This document shows positions 1 through 5,011 of a stretch of 5,011 nucleotides of DNA, piece by piece. The DNA comes from an uncultured Acidobacteriota bacterium (GTDB lineage Bacteria > Acidobacteriota > Blastocatellia > RBC074): the NCBI GenBank assembly GCA_937967285.1, contig CALBSU010000627.1, positions 1 to 5,011 of the forward strand, in the 5' to 3' direction. A model generated the notes under the pieces. The model saw nothing but the letters and a program-made list of their open reading frames with translations. It was not told the DNA's origin and searched no databases. Each line of letters opens with the position of its first letter. Position 1 is the first letter of the stretch. A program made the position numbers and the translations under genes.

Positions 1-1
1 G

Positions 2-1498
2 CTGGCCGCTGAGCTGAGCGGGGCGGCGTCGATGGCGGTCTACGAATCGTCGCTGGTCCGGTCCGGCGGACGGCTCTATTTTCTGGGCAGGCGAGGCGCC
101 GACAAATACCTTGGTATCCTGAGCGATGAGAGCAACGAGGCGACCGGCTTTGACGGATCGGCCGGCGAAGCGACTATCGGGGGCAATCGGAAGAGGCTGC
201 TGGTCGGAGCGACCGGCGAAGCGAATGCCGGGGCTATGCGCCGGACGCTGCCGCATCTGAGACCGATTCCGCTCGGGCTGATGAAGTCGGCCGGTTGCGG
301 AGACCGTCTCGGCCTGGCGACGCCGGGACACATTCGAGCGATCAGAAATTCCACGATGGCCCCGATTCTGGCCCAGCAGTCGATCCGCGAGAATGCCCGA
401 ACCGGCCGGACGCCGCAGGAAGTTATGGATGACGCCTTGTGGGGAGTCGTTCAGGAAGGCTGGATCAGCGGGTTCGGAGCGGACGCAGACCATCTCAAAT
501 CGACGGCCGATATCGATTCCTGCGCGGCGGCCGGCTTCACATTCTTCACCATCGATCCGGGAGATCACGTCGACAACGAGGCCAATACAGCCGATCTCGC
601 GACGCTGCGGGCCAAAATCGAGGCCCTGCCGTGGGAGCGCCTTGAATCGGGCTGGGATGCCGTCAGAAGCAGCCTCGCGGGTCAGGTCGATCTCGGCGAT
701 TTCAAATACGAGATCACCGATGAAGCGCTGCATCGGGCCGTCGCCAAGTACGGACGTGTCGTCGCCCATACGGTCGGGATGTACCGTCATCTCGAAAAGG
801 TAATGTCCGGAAAGCCGTTCGAGCTGGAGATGAGCGTCGATGAGACCGAGACCGTGACCACTCTGGCCGAGCATATCTACATCGCGCACGAACTGAGGCG
901 GCTTGGAGTGAAGTGGGTCAGTCTGGCACCGCGCTATGTCGGAGATTTCGAAAAAGGCGTCGACTACATCGGCGACCTGAAACAGTTCGAGAAGTCCTTC
1001 GCGGAGCATCTGGCCGTCTCAAATACATTCGGTCCGTACAAGCTGAGCCTCCATTCCGGATCGGACAAGTTCAGCGTCTATCCGATCGCTTCGAGGGTGG
1101 CCGGCGAGCTGGTTCATCTCAAAACCGCCGGAACAAGTTATCTCGAGGCGTTGCGGGCGATCGGCGAGGTCGAGCCGGGACTCTTCAGGTCGATCGTCGG
1201 CTTCGCGCGTGAACGGTATCCGATCGATCGCGCGACCTATCACGTCTCGGCCGAACTGGAGAAGATGCCCGAACTCTCAGCGATCGCGGACGACGGGCTG
1301 ACGGGGTTGCTCGACGATTTCCATGCCCGCGAGATACTGCACGTGACATTCGGATCGGTGCTCCATCATCCGGAATTCCGCGCTCCGTTTTTCGCCGCGC
1401 TGAGAAATAACGAAGAGGTCTACTACGGAATGCTCGAAAAGCATTTCAACCGTCATTTCGCACCGTTCGGGGAGGCGACAGGAGCCAGCGGAGACTGA
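2..1498 (+). CDS. uxaE: Tagaturonate/fructuronate epimerase (UxaE family), 5' end possibly outside the window
   Basis: Predicted cytoplasmic, metal-dependent epimerase that interconverts D-tagaturonate and D-fructuronate, joining the galacturonate and glucuronate branches of hexuronate catabolism. Numbering from the ATG at base 32 (488 residues), family blocks run in order: GCGDRLGLATPGH at 88-100, QQSIREN at 115-121, GFGADADHLK at 147-156, FTIDPGDHV at 172-180, SVDETET at 268-274, SLHSGSDKFSVYP at 339-351, KTAGTSYLEAL at 364-374 and HVTFGSVL at 437-444. D153, H154, D178, H179, E271 and H341 are candidate metal or catalytic residues; that is inference from conservation. Length is near the usual ~480. 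The start is uncertain: the ATG at 32 has no good Shine-Dalgarno, the frame stays open with coding-like codons to base 2, and the Thermotoga homologue, as I recall it, has more residues before this point. Stops at bases 10-12 and 15-17 in the other two frames leave room for an upstream gene ending here, so the ATG at 32 remains possible. The stop lies 4 bases before the next gene. Confidence 0.9.
   Translation: MAAELSGAASMAVYESSLVRSGGRLYFLGRRGADKYLGILSDESNEATGFDGSAGEATIGGNRKRLLVGATGEANAGAMRRTLPHLRPIPLGLMKSAGCGDRLGLATPGHIRAIRNSTMAPILAQQSIRENARTGRTPQEVMDDALWGVVQEGWISGFGADADHLKSTADIDSCAAAGFTFFTIDPGDHVDNEANTADLATLRAKIEALPWERLESGWDAVRSSLAGQVDLGDFKYEITDEALHRAVAKYGRVVAHTVGMYRHLEKVMSGKPFELEMSVDETETVTTLAEHIYIAHELRRLGVKWVSLAPRYVGDFEKGVDYIGDLKQFEKSFAEHLAVSNTFGPYKLSLHSGSDKFSVYPIASRVAGELVHLKTAGTSYLEALRAIGEVEPGLFRSIVGFARERYPIDRATYHVSAELEKMPELSAIADDGLTGLLDDFHAREILHVTFGSVLHHPEFRAPFFAALRNNEEVYYGMLEKHFNRHFAPFGEATGASGD
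1490..1493 (+). promoter_or_regulatory. Ribosome binding site of the SDR gene
   Basis: GGAG sits nine bases before the ATG at 1503, inside the last codons of the epimerase gene. It supports the ATG at 1503 over the in-frame ATGs at 1506, 1521 and 1527. The ribosome site within the upstream gene suggests the two are translated from one message. Confidence 0.6.
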
Positions 1499-1502
1499 AA
1501 AG

Positions 1503-2333
1503 ATGATGATCAGTGAATTAATGGAGATGTACGATCTGACTGGGAAGTCGTATGTCATCACCGGGGGGACCGGAATCCTCTGCAGCGCGATGGCCAGGGC
1601 GATAATCGGTTGCGGAGGAAATGTCGCCATTCTTGCGCGCAGCGTCGAGAAGGGCGAGGCCCTGCTGTCGGAACTTTCAGGTCCCGGGGCGGCGATCGTC
1701 GTTCAGGGCGATGTCCTGCAGCGCGAGACGATGGAGGCCGCGGCCCGGCGGGTGATCGACGAGTTCGGCCGCATTGACGGGCTGGTCAACGGCGCGGGCG
1801 GCAACGATCCGGGAGCTACCACGCGGCCCGATCTGACCTTCTTCAACCTGCCCGAGGATGCGCTGAAGCACGTCTTCGACCTCAATCTGCTCGGAACCAT
1901 GCTGCCGTGCCAGATATTCGGCCGGCAGATGGCCGAACAGGGCGACGGCGTAATTCTCAATGTCTCGTCGATGAGCGCCATGCGTCCGCTGACGCGGGTT
2001 GTCGGGTACTCGGCCGCCAAGGCCGCCATCAACAACTTCACGCAGTGGCTGGCCGTGCACCTGGCGCAGAACTACTCACCGCGACTTCGAGTCAATGCTG
2101 TCGCTCCGGGATTCTTCGTGACCGAACAGAATCGCGGGCTGCTGATCGATCAGAAGACAGGAGGGCTGACGGCCCGCGGAGAGAGCATCATTGCTCACAC
2201 ACCGATGGGACGATTCGGCGATCCCCGGGACCTGCTCGGAGCGGTACTCTGGCTGCTCTCGCCCGCTTCATCCTTCGTCACCGGCATCGTCGTTCCGGTC
2301 GATGGAGGTTTCTCCGCATTCGGCGGCGTCTGA
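1503..2333 (+). CDS. uxuB: SDR-family D-mannonate oxidoreductase (fructuronate reductase, UxuB/YjmF type)
   Basis: Predicted cytoplasmic NAD(P)H-dependent reductase of D-fructuronate to D-mannonate, the step after the upstream epimerase. It is a 276-residue classical short-chain dehydrogenase. Visible are the Rossmann cofactor loop TGGTGIL at 20-26, D70 of the adenine-contacting GDV, the NGAGG motif at 96-100, and the tetrad N128, S156, Y169 and K173 with the expected spacings (S-x12-Y, Y-x3-K). The PG motif is at 202-203. The C-terminal stretch from about 204 (VTEQNR, then HTPMGRFGDPRDL, SSFVTGIVVPVDGGFSAF) is what I associate with the B. subtilis YjmF type and not with generic SDRs. This dehydrogenase is unrelated in fold to the long-chain UxuB of E. 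coli. One oddity is Cys27, where relatives usually have the last glycine of the cofactor motif. A gluconate 5-dehydrogenase-like activity is the main alternative, but the context favours fructuronate/mannonate. A 30-base gap separates it from the LarA-like gene. Confidence 0.88.
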   Translation: MMISELMEMYDLTGKSYVITGGTGILCSAMARAIIGCGGNVAILARSVEKGEALLSELSGPGAAIVVQGDVLQRETMEAAARRVIDEFGRIDGLVNGAGGNDPGATTRPDLTFFNLPEDALKHVFDLNLLGTMLPCQIFGRQMAEQGDGVILNVSSMSAMRPLTRVVGYSAAKAAINNFTQWLAVHLAQNYSPRLRVNAVAPGFFVTEQNRGLLIDQKTGGLTARGESIIAHTPMGRFGDPRDLLGAVLWLLSPASSFVTGIVVPVDGGFSAFGGV

Positions 2334-2339
2334 TCGCCG

Positions 2340-2358
2340 CCTCTCACAATTGAAGAGG
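2340..2358 (+). promoter_or_regulatory. Ribosome binding site of the LarA-like gene inside a possible small hairpin
   Basis: AGAGGA (2354-2359) ends four bases before the ATG at 2364 and is a good Shine-Dalgarno, fixing the start. CCTCT at 2340-2344 is the exact reverse complement of AGAGG at 2354-2358 with a nine-base loop, so a five-pair stem could cover the site. The stem is short and has no U-run, so it is not a terminator. The ribosome site is well supported; the hairpin may be chance. Confidence 0.5.
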
Positions 2359-2363
2359 AACCG

Positions 2364-3635
<1,272 letters not shown>

Positions 3636-3640
3636 AAGGA
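3636..3640 (+). promoter_or_regulatory. Ribosome binding site of the molybdoenzyme gene
   Basis: AAGGA begins at the last base of the racemase stop codon region and ends five bases before the ATG at 3646. It is the only good Shine-Dalgarno near the start of this reading frame, and it places the start 18 residues before the iron-sulfur cysteine motif, as expected for a cytoplasmic family member. Confidence 0.6.
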
Positions 3641-3645
3641 AGTAC

Positions 3646-5011
<1,366 letters not shown>

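Noticed and set aside
140..224. Short direct repeats in the 5' part of the epimerase gene (12 bases at 162-173 and 213-224; 9 bases at 140-148 and 209-217)
   Set aside because: Copies are in phase and encode similar Gly/Ala/Glu-rich peptides in the variable N-terminal region. They are too short and too few to be a repeat element and are probably compositional.

Overview
The window is a compact bacterial operon fragment of roughly 60% GC. Four genes lie on the + strand with gaps of 4, 30 and 10 bases and almost no non-coding DNA. No RNA gene, mobile element, CRISPR array or convincing terminator is visible. The organism cannot be named from sequence alone. GC-rich codon use, a nickel-pincer-type racemase and a bis-molybdopterin enzyme would fit an anaerobic or facultative carbohydrate degrader, possibly from a poorly cultured lineage; this is inference.

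Layout: (1) bases 2-1498, a UxaE-type tagaturonate/fructuronate epimerase whose reading frame is still open at the left edge; (2) 1503-2333, a classical short-chain dehydrogenase closely resembling the UxuB/YjmF D-mannonate oxidoreductases; (3) 2364-3635, a LarA-superfamily (DUF2088) nickel-dependent 2-hydroxyacid racemase/epimerase with the expected cofactor and catalytic residues; (4) 3646 to the right edge, the N-terminal 455 residues of a cytoplasmic molybdopterin oxidoreductase with an N-terminal [4Fe-4S] site. A long antisense open frame opposite gene 4 is a shadow of it.

How they may work together: UxaE interconverts D-tagaturonate and D-fructuronate, and the SDR then reduces D-fructuronate to D-mannonate. 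These two steps funnel galacturonate and glucuronate catabolism to one aldonate. The usual next enzyme, mannonate dehydratase (UxuA), is not in the window. A LarA-type epimerase follows directly. Because some LarA-superfamily members epimerise D-gluconate at C2, which gives D-mannonate, this gene may link mannonate to gluconate and form a bypass from uronates to the gluconate pool. The substrate of the molybdoenzyme is unknown, and its presence in a hexuronate operon is the least explained part of the region.
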